Positions 63,651-64,000 of a stretch of DNA of 64,000 bases are shown in pieces. The notes under the pieces are model-generated. The model was not told where the DNA came from. It worked only from the letters and a program-made list of their open reading frames with translations, and searched no databases. This DNA is from JAAYDI01 sp052034005 (lineage in GTDB: Bacteria; Planctomycetota; Planctomycetia; Pirellulales; Pirellulaceae), in contig JBPOJB010000012.1 in NCBI GenBank assembly GCA_052034005.1, forward strand, positions 135,433-199,432. Direction: 5' to 3'. Both the position numbers and the translations under genes were made by a program. Numbering within the stretch: the stretch's first letter is position 1; every line of letters begins with the position of its first letter.

Positions 63651-64000
63651 ACCGACGGCGCGGGCCGCGCGCTCAAGACCATCGACCCTTTGGCCCCGGG
63701 TGTCGACGGCCAAGTATGATGGCGGGAGTGCTGTGGTGGAGCGCCGCGACCCCCATGGCGTGAGCTACAACGCCGTGTTCGACGCGCTGGGGCGGGAGAC
63801 CAGCCGGACCGATACCCGTGGGGAGGAACGATGACAGCGTGAGCCGTCTGTCGCGCCTGACCTATCCGGACGACAGCCTGGTGGATCGCACCTACACCGC
63901 GCGGGGCCAGCTGTACCAGGTGAAGTACAACCGCAGCGTGATCAATACGCGGGCCTATGATAATGGCGGCCGGCTGTCGACCAGCACCTATGGCAACGGC
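63651..64000 (+). pseudogene. RHS/YD-repeat protein remnant with frameshifts, open at the window edge
   Basis: Three consecutive reading frames each carry a different piece of an RHS/YD-type protein: DGAGRALKTIDPLAPGVDG (frame A, stop at 63717), then KYDGGSAVVERRDPHG and NAVFDALGRETSRTD (frame B, stop at 63832), then LTYPDDSLVDRTYTARGQLY and AYDNGGRLSTSTYGNG (frame C, open to the end). The YD-repeat pattern (Tyr-Asp, Gly-Arg-Leu) supports one original protein broken by at least two frameshifts. The right part may still be an intact gene outside the window with a later start. Confidence 0.6.

Noticed and set aside
1..64000. CRISPR array, insertion sequence or prophage
   Set aside because: No array of regularly spaced repeats, no transposase and no phage structural or integrase genes were seen.

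Overview
The window reads as a GC-rich piece of a Planctomycetota chromosome. The evidence is the set of lineage-typical families: a DUF1559 pseudopilin-like protein, two PEP-CTERM proteins, Tat-exported Gfo/Idh/MocA oxidoreductases, a ThuA plus DUF1080 protein, a DUF1570-type HExxH protein with leucine-rich repeats, an NPCBM glycosidase and planctomycete-style trypsin/PDZ proteins. All assignments come from reading sequence and motifs; no database search was run.

Layout. (1) 1-16765, minus strand: a complete nuoABCDEFGHIJKLMN operon for respiratory complex I, reading right to left from a good sigma70-like promoter at 16862-16890. After nuoN come a PAS/AAA/Fis-type regulator with a degenerate ATPase core and a receiver-like protein cut by the window edge. 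(2) 16961-21983: an M20 peptidase, a small secreted protein, a YeeZ-like SDR protein and a two-unit Deg-type protease. (3) 22073-26527, minus: a five-gene operon with an F420-dependent NADP reductase-like gene and two ABC ATPase/permease pairs. (4) 26701-33215, minus: pseudopilin, lipoprotein, a putative TIM-barrel hydrolase, a two-domain esterase, a 2-hydroxyacid dehydrogenase and a Tat-exported cupin. (5) 33522-48603: a carbohydrate-oriented stretch with a beta-helix/PKD protein, CBM9-like protein, NPCBM glycosidase, two Gfo/Idh proteins, a ThuA-DUF1080 protein, a C_GCAxxG_C_C protein, a DUF362 protein and an HHxxxDG acyltransferase. (6) 49319-59779: two PEP-CTERM proteins, tRNA-His, a creatininase-family hydrolase, the DUF1570/LRR protein, SerA, a GH10-like glycosidase, and a thioredoxin gene followed by a single-chain fusion of a zinc anti-sigma domain with an ECF sigma factor. 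(7) 59998-64000: a 1046-residue membrane protein of unknown function, a repeat element between 24-bp direct repeats, and frameshifted RHS/YD-repeat remnants running off the end.

How it fits together: the left arm supplies NADH-driven respiration. The middle looks like extracytoplasmic breakdown and oxidation of sugars or polysaccharides, since many products carry Sec or Tat signals. The thioredoxin and ZAS-ECF pair is the most unusual regulatory arrangement: the anti-sigma domain has exactly the C-x25-H-x3-C-x2-C spacing of the redox sensor RsrA but lies at the N-terminus of the sigma factor it would control. No CRISPR array, intact insertion sequence, rRNA or prophage was seen.
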